Below are positions 49,281-60,253 of a DNA stretch of 64,000 nt, piece by piece. Numbering within the stretch: the stretch's first letter is position 1; each line of letters starts with the position of its first letter. This DNA comes from Microbacterium sp. ET2. GTDB lineage: Bacteria > Actinomycetota > Actinomycetes > Actinomycetales > Microbacteriaceae. A model generated the notes under the pieces. It was not told the origin of the DNA, did no database searches, and saw only the letters and a list, made by a program, of their open reading frames with translations. The stretch spans positions 2,294,001 to 2,358,000 of the forward strand of contig NZ_CP128170.1 in assembly GCF_030347395.1 (NCBI RefSeq), in the 5' to 3' direction. Made by a program: the position numbers and the translations under genes.

Positions 49281-49820
49281 GTGATCGAGCCTGTCGACGA
49301 CCGCCCCCGGGTGCCGGTGCCCCCGCTCATCGCCGTGACCTTCGCGACCGTCGGGTACGTCGCCCTGATGATCTTCGGGCTGGGGATGACGAGCCTCGCC
49401 CTGGATCGGAGCGTCATCGAGGTGCAGGGACTCGGGCCCCTCCCCGGGGTCTTCGCCGCGACGGCTTCGACGCTCGCGGTCGCCGGCGTCCTGCTGAGCG
49501 TCATGCCGCGCCCGCTCCTCCCGCAGCCCGACGCCCCGCCCCGCGCGGGCGCCGCGGCTACGCCGCGCTACTCGGCCGCCCTCTGGACGGCGATCGGCGC
49601 GTACCTCGGTTATGTCGTCGTGGTCTGGATCGCCGTCGTCGCCTCGGGCGAGGAGCTGAGCACCGCCTCCACGGTGGCCGGCGGTGTCGCCGCATCCTGG
49701 TTCGGACTCGTCCTCGCCGCCGCCGGGGCGATCGCCGGAATCAGCGGGGTGGCGATGGTGCGCACCCGCGGCGAACGCCCGCAGTGGCCCTGGGAGGGGG
49801 AGGAGCGGGATGACGCATGA
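49281..49820 (+). CDS. membrane protein of unknown function
   Basis: This 179-residue protein has about four hydrophobic helices near residues 14-38, 55-75, 100-122 and 130-152, and a charged C-terminal tail RGERPQWPWEGEERDDA. The start is GTG 49281. Its end overlaps the next start by 11 bp, so the two genes are coupled. The family is not recognised. Confidence 0.7.
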   Translation: MIEPVDDRPRVPVPPLIAVTFATVGYVALMIFGLGMTSLALDRSVIEVQGLGPLPGVFAATASTLAVAGVLLSVMPRPLLPQPDAPPRAGAAATPRYSAALWTAIGAYLGYVVVVWIAVVASGEELSTASTVAGGVAASWFGLVLAAAGAIAGISGVAMVRTRGERPQWPWEGEERDDA

Positions 49821-50511
49821 CGCGGCCGACCCGCAGGGATACCGTGTAGGGGTGGAGCGGTCGCTCGAGACCCAGGTCAGCCAGGCGGTGGACGCCTGGC
49901 TGCGCTGGTTGCCGCGCTGGGAGCCGGCGACCCATCGGGGACGCGTGGCACCGTGCCGACGCTGCTTCGGCTCTCCCGTCCTGTCTGCGGCGGGTCTCGG
50001 CGCCGACGTCCCCCACGGGGTGCAGCACGGCCTGTCGACCCGCATCAAGACGATCGTCGACCACGCCGTCGCCGAGTACACCGCAGTGAACCTCCCCATG
50101 CTGCAGGCCGAGCTCGACCAGCAGGCCGCCCGCAACCGCGCGCGCAGCTACCGGCCCGCAGAGGGACTCGAGCCCGAGTTCGAAGGGCTGCCGCTGGATC
50201 CGGAGCCGACGCCCGGTGCGCCGTTCCTGTTCACCCTGTCGGGGCTCGCCGCGCAGGCCGACTCCGATGTGCCCGAGCTTCCCCCGCTCACCGAGGAGGC
50301 CAAGGCGGCGCTCCGCCAGGAGGTGGGGCTCGCCGACGACTACGCGAACATGGTGGGGCGCGAGGTGTGCACCATCCTGCTGCACCATCGCCTGCGCATC
50401 CAGGCCGGGATCGCCGAGTACGTCGAGCCTCAGATCGAGGCCATGCTCGACGAACTCACCCGATCGCTCGATGCCCCGTTCGATCCCAACGATCCGCATC
50501 CGCTGCCCTGA
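49810..50511 (+). CDS. conserved actinobacterial protein with CxxC motif
   Basis: This 233-residue soluble protein has CRRCFGSP near residue 49, which could bind zinc, then a long helical region (IKTIVDHAVAEYTAVNLPML) and an acidic tail. I recognise it only as a protein type found near kinase/MoxR loci in this group. The start is ATG 49810 with AGGAG upstream, inside the end of the preceding gene; a GTG about 14 codons later is possible. It ends before a hairpin that separates it from the kinase operon. Confidence 0.65.
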   Translation: MTHDAADPQGYRVGVERSLETQVSQAVDAWLRWLPRWEPATHRGRVAPCRRCFGSPVLSAAGLGADVPHGVQHGLSTRIKTIVDHAVAEYTAVNLPMLQAELDQQAARNRARSYRPAEGLEPEFEGLPLDPEPTPGAPFLFTLSGLAAQADSDVPELPPLTEEAKAALRQEVGLADDYANMVGREVCTILLHHRLRIQAGIAEYVEPQIEAMLDELTRSLDAPFDPNDPHPLP

Positions 50512-50546
50512 TCCGGACGCGCGTCGGTAACGATCCGGGCGCGGTT

Positions 50547-50570
50547 CCCAGGGCTCTCCGCAGCCCTGGG
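50547..50570 (+). terminator. candidate terminator hairpin
   Basis: Perfect 9-bp arms CCCAGGGCT / AGCCCTGGG enclose a 6-nt loop, 35 bp after the stop of the CxxC protein. There is no T-run. A possible -10 for the kinase gene, TAGCAT, follows at 50593-50598. Confidence 0.5.
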
Positions 50571-50668
50571 CGAGGGTGCAGGCGGGCTTTGTTAGCATGG
50601 CCGGGTTTCCAGCGTCGTTGCGCTGTGATCCCGCCGGTCGGCGGGTGGGATTCCGGGGAGGGGATGCG

Positions 50669-51806
50669 GTGACGACTCGCCTGCCCTCCGCACCCCCGAT
50701 CCTGCCGGGGCTGTCCTACATCCGCCCCCTCGGCTCGGGCGGTTTCGCCGACGTCTTCCTCTACGGGCAGGACATGCCCAGGCGGGATGTCGCGGTGAAG
50801 GTCCTCCCGAGCGACGTGGGCGACCCGGAGCCTGCGGCGCATGTTCAACGCCGAGGCCGACGTCCTCGCCCACCTGTCGGCGCATCCGTCGATCGTGACG
50901 GTCTACCAGGCGGGGATCTCCGCCGACGGCCGCCCGTACATCGTGATGGAGTACTGCCCGGGCTCGCTCGCCCAGCGCTACCGGATCGAGCGGATGCCGG
51001 TGGACGAGGTGCTCACGATCGGCGTGAAGATGGCGAGCGCCCTGGAGTCCGCCCACCGGGCGGGGCTCGTGCACCGCGACGTCAAGCCCAGCAACATCCT
51101 CGTCACCACCTTCGGTGCGCCGGTGCTCGCCGACTTCGGCATCTCCTCCTCTCTCGCGCGAGTGAGCGCCGGCGAGGTGCTGGCGATGTCGATCCCGTGG
51201 AGTGCCCCCGAGGTGGTGGCCGAGGAGACGGCGGGAACGATCGCCAGCGAGGTATGGAGTCTCGGCGCCACGACCTACTCGCTGCTGGCCGGCCACAGCC
51301 CGTTCGAGCGGCGCGAGAAGGGCCAGAACACCAAGGAGCTTCTGCGGCGCCGCATCGCCAAGGCCAGCTACACCCCGATCAACCGCGGCGACGTGCCCGA
51401 CGCCCTCCAGGACGTCCTGGCCCGAGCGATGAGCCGCGATCCGCGCGAGAGATACGCCACCTCGCGTGAGGTCGCCGACGCGCTCCGGGAGGTGCAGGCG
51501 GGGCTCGGGCTGTCGCCGACCCCGCTGGAGGTGCCGGTGACCGACTGGGCCGCGAGCGGCGGCATCGACCTGTCCGACGACGCCCTGCGGGGCCCCGCCC
51601 GCAGCCGCCTCGAGCGGGAGGTGACCCGCAAGCGGGCCGCGACGACGGGGGTCGCCTCGCTGCTGCGCGACGAGGACACCTCGCTGTCGTCGCCGGCCCC
51701 CGCCTCCGCGCCCCACCGCGCGCTGCCGTGGATCCTCGGCGGAGCGGGTGCCGCTGCGCTCGTCGCCGTCGTCCTCGCCGCCCTCAGAGCGGCGGGGATG
51801 CTGTGA
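50669..51806 (+). CDS. membrane-anchored serine/threonine protein kinase, with a one-base insertion
   Basis: GTG 50669, with GGAGG seven bases upstream, opens the kinase N-lobe: PLGSGGFADVFLYGQ, then the ATP lysine in VAVKVLPSD near residue 42. At 50831-50832 one extra C shifts the frame after about codon 54. The remaining domain continues in the next frame: HRDVKPSN (catalytic loop), ADFGIS (metal binding), SAPEVVAEE (activation segment), a linker, and a C-terminal helix (LPWILGGAGAAALVAVVLAA). Corrected length is about 378 residues. Starting inside at 50841 would lose the ATP-binding loop, so the frameshift is probably an error or an inactivating mutation. Unlike PASTA kinases it has no extracellular domain. 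Confidence 0.88.
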
Positions 51807-54800
51807 TGGCGGCGAGGCGGGCCCGGCCCGCGCACGCCGCGCGCCCCCGCGCGGCGCGGATGCCCCGCCGTGGTCCTCTCCTCGCCCTCGTCGCCGGCGG
51901 TGTCGCCGTGGCGACGGTCGTGGTGGCGAGCATCGTCTGGCCGGGGCTCGACGCGCAGGAGACCCCGCCGGTGGACACGTCGGTCTGGGCGCTGCAGACC
52001 GGCGAGGGCACGCGGTACGCCCGGGTGAACACCTCGATCCTCGAACTCGACACCGTCCGCACCGTCTCCGACCCGAGCCAGGTGGCGCAGTCCCGCGCCG
52101 GCACGTTCCTCTTCACCGGCAGCAACAGCCGGGTGACCCGCGTCGATGAGGCCCTCCCCGTCGACCTGGACGACGAAGCCCTCCGCGAGTCGCCGAGCAC
52201 CCCCGAGGGCACCGTCGAGGTCGTCACCGCGGGCGACTTCGTGGTCTACCGGACCGAGTCGGGTGTGCTCTACACCGGCACGCTCGCCGAGGGCGGCTCC
52301 GTCTCGCGACTCGAGCCGTTCCCATCGGACGACGAGGACGCCCCCTCGTACGCCGCCGAGGCCGTCGCCCTCGATGACCGCGGCATCCTCCTGAGCTTCT
52401 CCGAGAGCGATGGGTCGGTCCTCACCTACGACATCGGGGCGTCCGACGTGCGCTCCCGCGATGCGGTGTCGATCGACGACCTCGCCGATCCCGCGATCAC
52501 CGGTGCCGGCGACACGTGGGTGCTGGTCGATCGAGAGGACGGGTCGTACCTGGTGGAGGGGACGGATGCCGCGCGGCCCGCGCCCGTCACGGGAGCCGTG
52601 GTCGCAAGCTCCCCCGACCCCGGCGGGGAGGCGGTCTACCTCGCCTCCGACACCGGCCTCGCGCGCATCCCCGTCGACGGCGGTGATCCCGAACCGGTGG
52701 TCGGCGACACCACGCTCCTCGGAACCCCGGCGCAGCCGCTCGTGCAGGACGGGGTCGTCCACGCGGCGTGGCTGGCGGAGGGGGATCTCGGGGGACAGCT
52801 GTGGACCTCCGAGCGCGGCACGCTCAGCCCCCTCGATTACGCGGGGCAGGAGCTCTCGGACCAGCGGCGTCCGGTCTTCACCTCCAACGGCGACACGGTC
52901 ATCCTCAACGAGACGCGCACGGGCTGGGTCTGGACCGTCCCCGAAGGGCGTCTGGTCCCCTCCAGTCAGCGGTGGAGCCTCGACGACGAAGTCGTCTCCG
53001 ACGCACAGCCGAGCGAGGAGCAGCTGAGCGTCGTGATCGACCCGAAGGCGCCGATCGCCGAACCCGACGCATTCGGCGTGCGCCCCGGAGCTCTGGTGGG
53101 CCTTCCCGTGCTGTTGAACGATCACGACCCGAACGAGGATGTCCTCAGCGTCGAGCCCGCGTCGGTGACCGGGCTCGACCCCGGCTTCGGCACGGTCTCG
53201 ATCACCGACGACGGCCAGCGCCTCGCCGTCCGCGTCGCTCCGGGTGCCAGCGGAGCCGCCAGCTTCTCCTACGCCGTCACCGACGGCACCGCCCCCGGCG
53301 GTCTGGTGTCGAGCCCCACGACAGTCACGCTGCTGGTGGCCGGGGACGAACAGAACGGCGCGCCGGTCTGGTGCGGCGTGGAGCGCTGCCTCGCCGAGTG
53401 GCCGAGCCCCGAGGTGGCTCGGGGCGGCACGGTGACGGTGCCGGTGATGACGGGCTGGGTCGACCCCGACGGTGACCCGATGCTGCTACTGTCCGCCGAG
53501 AACGCTTCGGGGGTCGGCAAGGTCGCCGCGACCCCCGCGGGCGACGTCGTCTACCAGCACGCGGACGACGGCAGCGGCGCTGAGCAGCTCATCGAGATCG
53601 TCGTGTCGGTGGCCGACACCCGGGGCGCGGTAGCGGTGAAGTCGCTGGTCATCCGGGTGTCGCCGAAGCCGACGCTGTCGATGCAGTCCTTCGCCGTCGT
53701 CGACATCGTCGGGGCGACCACCACCGTCGACGTCGGCCCGCACGTCACCGGCACCGCCGGAACCGTGCGCCTGGACGCGGTCCGCGTGCTCGATGACGCC
53801 CGCGCGACCGCGACGATCGTGGGCGGCTCGACCTCGTTCGACTTCCGCGCCGAGGAGGCCGGCACCTACCGCGTCGATGTGACCGTCACCGACGGCACGA
53901 CGCAGGAGAACGGCACCGTCCGCGTCACCGCGTTGGCCGCCGACGCCCCGACCGAGCTCGCCACCGCACCGGTGGTCGCCTTCGTCCGCCCGCAGCAGGA
54001 CGCCACGCTCGACATCCTCGCCGCGGTGTCGAATCCCACCCGGCGCGTCCTCCTCCTCAGCGACGTGCAGGCCCAGCCCGATCCCGGGGCATCGCTGTCG
54101 TTCGACACGCTGTCGCAGAACTTCCTGCGCGTGTCGGGGTCGACCACCGACGGCTCGCCGGGGCGGCTCGGCACGATCACCTACACCGTCACCGACGGCA
54201 CGGAGAACCAGGGCTCCTCGGTGGAGGGTCAGGCCACCGTCTATCTCCTGCCGCCCGCGCCCGAACTCGCCCCCATCGCGGTGGACGACACCGTCGTGGT
54301 GCGCGCCGGGACGCAGATCGACATCCCCGTTCTGGAGAACGACGTCGCCCCCGCCGGTGGACGCCCCACCCTCAACCCGGCGACGGTGACCTCGTCCTCC
54401 GCTTCGGCCCTGGCTTTCGGCTCGGGTGACGTGCTGCGCTACCTCGCCCCCGACGAGCCCGGCGAGTACGCCGTGGACTACGACGTCTACACCACCGGCG
54501 CACCGTCTCTGTCGGATCAGGCGCGCGTGAGGGTGCAGGTGCTGCCCGACGACGAGAACCGCGCTCCCGCGCCCGACACCGTGGAGGGCCGCGTGCTCAG
54601 CGGTCAGTCGACGCGGATCGAGTTCGACGGCTACGGCGTCGACCCTGACGGCGACACGGTGTCGCTCGACCGCATCATCGCCCAGCCCGAGTCGGGGGTC
54701 GCCACCATCTCGGCCGACGGGGACGCGATCGTGTACACCAGCGTGTCGGGCTTCAGCGGCCAGGTGACCTTCCCGTACCGCGTGGTCGACGAGTTCGGTC

Positions 54801-57800
54801 AGAGCGGCGAGGGCGTCGCTCGGGTCGGCGTGCTCGACAGCGACGCCAACCCGAGCCCGGTGACCTTCACCGATTATGTGCAGGTGCAGGCGGGCGCCGA
54901 GAGCTCGATCCGGGTCAACCCGCTTTCCAACGACAGCGATCCGACGATGGGGGAGCTGACGGTCGACGACGTGCGTCCCGACGTTCCCGAGACCCTCGAC
55001 GACGGCTCGGAGAACCCCGAGTTCGCCCGTCTCGACGGGCGCATCCGCTCCGTCGACGACAGCCAGGTCGTGATCGCGGCGGGAACCGAGCCCGGCACGA
55101 TGTCGTTCCTCTACGACGTCTCGTCGAGCTCGGGCAACACCGGTCGCGGGCTCATCGTCGTCACCGTCGTGCGCGAGAGCGTTCCCGACTTCCCGGTCGT
55201 CGAGGACACCGTTCTGACCGCGGAGACCCGCGAGGACTTCATCGACGGGGTCGACGTGCTCTCGGGGAACGTCTCGTGGTCGGGTGGCGACATCGGCGAC
55301 CTCGAGCTCGATCTGTGGGGCGAACCCGACGATGTCCTCGTGCGCGGTTCGGAGATCGCCGGCCCCCTTCCCGACACCACCCGCGTCATCCCGTTCGCGG
55401 TCAGCGGTGAGGGAGCTTCCGGAGAGGTGACCAGCTACGGCTTCCTCCGGGTCCCGGGCGACGCCGATCTGTCGCTGGCGCTGCGGTCGTCAGCCCGTCC
55501 CGTCGAGGTGCCCGAGCTCGCCTCCGCGACCTTCGACATGAACGACCTCGTCGCGCTCCCGCGGACGGCCGAGCTCGAGGTCGGCGACGACGTCCGGGCC
55601 TCCGGTGCGCGCGGCGAGGCGGTCTGCACAGCCGTCGGCGAGGGGCAGATCCGGTACGACGCCGGGGCGGGTGCACCGTGGACCGACGCCTGCCAGGTGC
55701 CGGTGCGAGTGGCCGGCACCGAGGACTTCACCTATCTGGCCGTGCCGATCCTCGTCGAGGCGCAGGACCCGCAGCCGGAGCTGCGACCCGGAGCCCTCAC
55801 CGTCGGACCGGGCGAGACCGCCACCTTCGACCTGCGGAACATGACCACCTGGCAGCTCCGGGAGGACTGGGACGGCATCGCGTACGCCCTGTCGTACCCG
55901 GGCGGCGCGTTCGAGGTGGCGCTCGAGGGCTCGATCGTCACCGTGACGGGCACCGACGCCGCCGTCCCCGGCCGCGAGGAGGTCGTCGGGGTCTCGGCGA
56001 CGAGTCACCCGAACACCGCGCCGTCGCGGCTCATCCTCCGTGTGGGTCAGGCGCCGTCGACTCTTCCGCAGGGCGGGTCGGTGACACAGCAGTGCTCGCA
56101 GGCGGGCGGGTCGTCGTGCACCATGACGGTCATCGGCGGGGCCGGAGAGATCAACCCGCTGCCGCGAACGCCCCTCGAGGTCGTCGACGTCCGCCCGACG
56201 GGCGCGTGCGCGGGGGTGAGCTTCCAGGTGTCCTCGCCGCGCACGGTGACGGCGTCGTGGGCGCCGGATGCTCCGGGGGCGACCTGTTCGGCGACGTTCT
56301 CGGTCGTGGATGCGCAGGGCCGGCGCACAGCGGGCGAGCGCGACGGGCGCCTGCTGCTCGACCTCCAGGGCTTCCCCCGTCCGCCGGCGGCGCTCGTGCA
56401 GACCGCGTTCGGCAACGAGACCGTCACGCTCCGGGTCGACCCGGGCGACGCGCGATTGGCCTACCCCGGGCTGAGCGGCTTCCGCATCCGCTACGCGGGC
56501 CAGGTGGTCGCCGAATGCGGTCCTGCCGGAACGTGCCCGCCCATCTCGGCACCGAACGGCGAGCGGCGCGCGTACGAGGCGGTCGCGGTCAACGCCGTCG
56601 GCGAGTCGCGCGGAGCGGTGCGCACCGATGCCTGGGCCTACGACGCGCCGCCCGCGCCGGGCCGCGTGCAGTGGGTGCCGCTGCAGACCCGCGGCGAGGG
56701 AGGCTACATCGGCCTGCGGATCGAGGGGATCGACCCCTCCCGCACGGGGTCGCTCGAGATCACCAGCCCCACCGGCGATCGGTCGGTGGTCAACGTCGGC
56801 AGCCGCGACACCACGGTCGACGTCCGCTCCTACCGCGTGGGCTCCAACGCGCCCACGCCCGTGACGGTGACGCCGTATTCGCGCTTCGACCGGCCTCCCG
56901 GCCTCGGAGGCGGCGGTGTGAATGCCGGCGCCTCGGTCACCGTCAACGCGAACGGCGTCGGCGCTCCTCTCAATCCCGCCCTCGACCTCGACTCCGTCTC
57001 CGACGGGGAGGGCACCTCGACGGTCACCGCGCGCGCGAGCGCAGGGCCGAACGGTGCGGGCTCCACGCTGCGTTTCGGCATCGTCCCGGAGGGCGACCGC
57101 TGCGTGCCCGCCGACAACGGTGCCACCGCCAGCTTCCCGGGCGTGGAGGACGGCGAAGAGTACGAATTCGAGATGTGCGTCGAATCGGTCTACCGGGGCG
57201 AGGTCTACGGCACCGCGACGGCGACCGCGACGGTGCGCGCCGCCCAGTCGGCCGCGGCGCCGACGGGATACACCTTCGTCGTCGACGGCCGGCCCGACGT
57301 CTCCGGCAACCGGGCGGACTGGGTCATCCGCGATCAGCCGACCTCGAACGAGGAAGTCCCGAACCGCAACGAGGTGCGCTTCTCCGGCCTCCCCTCGGGC
57401 GTCTTCGGACAGGACCCCCGCGTCCGCGTCTGGTACGAGCACCGGTTCTGGGGGACGCGTTCGGCCGAGGCGACGGTGACCCCGCGCGATGGGAGCGCGC
57501 CGTGGCAGATGACCGCGTCCTGGCGGGCGACCTCCTGCGTCGGCGGGAGCACCCTCACGCTCGTGGGCGATTCGTCGACCGGCCCCGGCGGCAACGGGGC
57601 GGCCGTCACCTTCAGCCCGGCGAACCTGCGGTACTTCGACGAGGAGGGGAACGTCCTCCCGCACACCGCCGACTCCTTCGCCGTGCCGCAGGGCGCCGTG
57701 CGGGTCTCCGGGATCACCGTGACCGTCGACTGGTCGGCTCGCGGGCGGGGGCTGCAGAACGTCACCGAGCAGTTCGAGGCGACCTGCCAGCCCGGCACCG

Positions 57801-57823
57801 GCGCCCCGCCGACCCAACCCTGA
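51806..57823 (+). CDS. giant surface protein: single membrane anchor, propeller-like region, Ig-like and FN3-like repeats
   Basis: This 2,005-residue protein has a basic cytoplasmic start of about 23 residues and one hydrophobic helix (LLALVAGGVAVATVVVAS, residues 27-44); the rest should be outside the cell. Residues about 50-400 look like a beta-propeller (repeated short strands such as GDFVVYRTESGVLYTG). Bacterial Ig/cadherin-like repeats follow, marked by LLNDHDPNEDVLSV near 435, PVLENDVAPAGGRP near 837 and NPLSNDSDPTMGEL near 1038. FN3-like domains occupy about 1520-2005 (PRPPAALVQTAFGNETVTLR). Its ATG overlaps the kinase stop in TGATG. It is probably the ectodomain or scaffold of the MoxR-DUF58 system. 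Confidence 0.88.
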   Translation: MAARRARPAHAARPRAARMPRRGPLLALVAGGVAVATVVVASIVWPGLDAQETPPVDTSVWALQTGEGTRYARVNTSILELDTVRTVSDPSQVAQSRAGTFLFTGSNSRVTRVDEALPVDLDDEALRESPSTPEGTVEVVTAGDFVVYRTESGVLYTGTLAEGGSVSRLEPFPSDDEDAPSYAAEAVALDDRGILLSFSESDGSVLTYDIGASDVRSRDAVSIDDLADPAITGAGDTWVLVDREDGSYLVEGTDAARPAPVTGAVVASSPDPGGEAVYLASDTGLARIPVDGGDPEPVVGDTTLLGTPAQPLVQDGVVHAAWLAEGDLGGQLWTSERGTLSPLDYAGQELSDQRRPVFTSNGDTVILNETRTGWVWTVPEGRLVPSSQRWSLDDEVVSDAQPSEEQLSVVIDPKAPIAEPDAFGVRPGALVGLPVLLNDHDPNEDVLSVEPASVTGLDPGFGTVSITDDGQRLAVRVAPGASGAASFSYAVTDGTAPGGLVSSPTTVTLLVAGDEQNGAPVWCGVERCLAEWPSPEVARGGTVTVPVMTGWVDPDGDPMLLLSAENASGVGKVAATPAGDVVYQHADDGSGAEQLIEIVVSVADTRGAVAVKSLVIRVSPKPTLSMQSFAVVDIVGATTTVDVGPHVTGTAGTVRLDAVRVLDDARATATIVGGSTSFDFRAEEAGTYRVDVTVTDGTTQENGTVRVTALAADAPTELATAPVVAFVRPQQDATLDILAAVSNPTRRVLLLSDVQAQPDPGASLSFDTLSQNFLRVSGSTTDGSPGRLGTITYTVTDGTENQGSSVEGQATVYLLPPAPELAPIAVDDTVVVRAGTQIDIPVLENDVAPAGGRPTLNPATVTSSSASALAFGSGDVLRYLAPDEPGEYAVDYDVYTTGAPSLSDQARVRVQVLPDDENRAPAPDTVEGRVLSGQSTRIEFDGYGVDPDGDTVSLDRIIAQPESGVATISADGDAIVYTSVSGFSGQVTFPYRVVDEFGQSGEGVARVGVLDSDANPSPVTFTDYVQVQAGAESSIRVNPLSNDSDPTMGELTVDDVRPDVPETLDDGSENPEFARLDGRIRSVDDSQVVIAAGTEPGTMSFLYDVSSSSGNTGRGLIVVTVVRESVPDFPVVEDTVLTAETREDFIDGVDVLSGNVSWSGGDIGDLELDLWGEPDDVLVRGSEIAGPLPDTTRVIPFAVSGEGASGEVTSYGFLRVPGDADLSLALRSSARPVEVPELASATFDMNDLVALPRTAELEVGDDVRASGARGEAVCTAVGEGQIRYDAGAGAPWTDACQVPVRVAGTEDFTYLAVPILVEAQDPQPELRPGALTVGPGETATFDLRNMTTWQLREDWDGIAYALSYPGGAFEVALEGSIVTVTGTDAAVPGREEVVGVSATSHPNTAPSRLILRVGQAPSTLPQGGSVTQQCSQAGGSSCTMTVIGGAGEINPLPRTPLEVVDVRPTGACAGVSFQVSSPRTVTASWAPDAPGATCSATFSVVDAQGRRTAGERDGRLLLDLQGFPRPPAALVQTAFGNETVTLRVDPGDARLAYPGLSGFRIRYAGQVVAECGPAGTCPPISAPNGERRAYEAVAVNAVGESRGAVRTDAWAYDAPPAPGRVQWVPLQTRGEGGYIGLRIEGIDPSRTGSLEITSPTGDRSVVNVGSRDTTVDVRSYRVGSNAPTPVTVTPYSRFDRPPGLGGGGVNAGASVTVNANGVGAPLNPALDLDSVSDGEGTSTVTARASAGPNGAGSTLRFGIVPEGDRCVPADNGATASFPGVEDGEEYEFEMCVESVYRGEVYGTATATATVRAAQSAAAPTGYTFVVDGRPDVSGNRADWVIRDQPTSNEEVPNRNEVRFSGLPSGVFGQDPRVRVWYEHRFWGTRSAEATVTPRDGSAPWQMTASWRATSCVGGSTLTLVGDSSTGPGGNGAAVTFSPANLRYFDEEGNVLPHTADSFAVPQGAVRVSGITVTVDWSARGRGLQNVTEQFEATCQPGTGAPPTQP

Positions 57824-57857
57824 TCTCACGCTCCACCGACAACCGAGGAACGACACG

Positions 57858-58826
<969 letters not shown>

Positions 58827-58843
58827 GGCTCGAACCCGAACCC

Positions 58844-60253
58844 ATGAGCGCCACCGAGTCCCGCGTGACCCGAACCTCCCGCACCGGGGGGCGGACGGGC
58901 GCGGGCGTGCACACCCTGCACAGCACGGTGCAGGGGACGGGGCTGCAGAGCACCACGCAACTGGCGCCGGGAGGGCGTTCGGGCCGGATCGTCCGCGCGG
59001 CGGTCGCCGTCACCGCTGCGGCGCGGGCCGTGGGCGACGCGTCGCGGGTCACCGCGTCGTGGGCGGCGCGCACGATCCGTCCCGCGGGGGCTCTCGTCGC
59101 CCTCGCCGCCACGGTGGGCCTGGTGATCGGCATCGTGTTCGGCTGGACGGAGTGGGTGGTCGCCGGGGGCATCTCGCTGGTCCTGGTCGTCCTCAGCATC
59201 CCGTTCCTCTTCGGTGCCCGTGCCTACGACGTCGACCTCGCCCTCACCCACGAGCGGGTGGTGGCCGGGCAGGGGATCCTGGGCGAGATCACCGTCCGCA
59301 ACGACAGCCGGAGGATCGCCCTCCCCGGGCGTATCGACATCCCCGTCGGACGCGGGCTCGTCGAGTTCGGCGTGCCGCTCCTGCGCCCCGGCCACACCGT
59401 CGCCCAGCCGCTGGACATCCCCTCGCTGCGCCGCGGCATCGTGCCCGTGGGGCCGGCGACGACGGTGCGGTCAGACCCCCTCGGGCTCCTCAGGCGCGAG
59501 CACAGCTTCGAGGACGTGCACGAGGTGTTCGTCCACCCCCGCACCGTCGCCCTGCCCTCGACGAGCGCGGGGCTGGTGCGCGACCTGGAGGGAAGCCCCA
59601 CCCGGCGCCTCGTCGACGCGGACATGTCGTTCCACGCCATCCGCGAGTACGCGAGCGGCGATTCGCGCCGGCACATCCACTGGAAGTCCACCGCCAAGAC
59701 CGGCCGGCTCATGGTACGTCAGTACGAAGAGACGCGCCGCTCGCGCATGGCGGTCGTGCTCGGCGTCGCCGAGAACGAGTACCTCGACGACGATGAGTTC
59801 GAGCTCGCCGTCAGCACCGCCGCCTCGCTCGGCCTCCGAGCCGTGCGCGACGCCCGGGACCTCGACATCGTGGTGGGGTCGGAGATCCCGCGCGTCGTGC
59901 GAGGGCGGCTCCGCGCCATCCGCCACCTGCCGACCATCTCGCCGCGCGCGATGCTCGACGGCTTCAGCGGGGTCGAGCGGCTCGAGAGCACCATGCCGAT
60001 CGTCGACGTCTGCCGGCTGACGGCCGAGGCGAACGAGCGGCTGTCGGTGGCCTTTCTCGTCGTCGGGTCGACCGTGACCCTGCCGCGCCTGCAGCAGGCG
60101 GCCCTGACCTTCCCCGCCGACACCGCCGTCGCCGCGGTGATCTGCGACGAGCGGGCGCACCCGCGCATGCGGGTGCTCACGGGTCTGAGCGTCCTCACCG
60201 TCGGCACCCTCGACGACCTCTCCGGCCTCCTGGTGCGCGGAGCGGCCTCGTGA
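58844..60253 (+). CDS. DUF58 domain protein
   Basis: This 469-residue protein has a basic N-terminus of about 70 residues, two adjacent membrane helices near 78-122 (with IVFGWTEWVVAGG between them), then a cytosolic domain with the DUF58 signature (RRHIHWKSTAKTGRLMVRQY, near residue 270). DUF58 proteins resemble VWA proteins and are regular MoxR partners. It overlaps the transglutaminase-like gene by 4 bp. The N-terminal part is less typical and may be disordered. Confidence 0.9.
   Translation: MSATESRVTRTSRTGGRTGAGVHTLHSTVQGTGLQSTTQLAPGGRSGRIVRAAVAVTAAARAVGDASRVTASWAARTIRPAGALVALAATVGLVIGIVFGWTEWVVAGGISLVLVVLSIPFLFGARAYDVDLALTHERVVAGQGILGEITVRNDSRRIALPGRIDIPVGRGLVEFGVPLLRPGHTVAQPLDIPSLRRGIVPVGPATTVRSDPLGLLRREHSFEDVHEVFVHPRTVALPSTSAGLVRDLEGSPTRRLVDADMSFHAIREYASGDSRRHIHWKSTAKTGRLMVRQYEETRRSRMAVVLGVAENEYLDDDEFELAVSTAASLGLRAVRDARDLDIVVGSEIPRVVRGRLRAIRHLPTISPRAMLDGFSGVERLESTMPIVDVCRLTAEANERLSVAFLVVGSTVTLPRLQQAALTFPADTAVAAVICDERAHPRMRVLTGLSVLTVGTLDDLSGLLVRGAAS

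Noticed and set aside
50841..51806. A shorter, intact kinase starting at ATG 50841
   Set aside because: It would lack the glycine-rich loop and ATP-binding lysine, which are present just upstream in another frame with a good start site.
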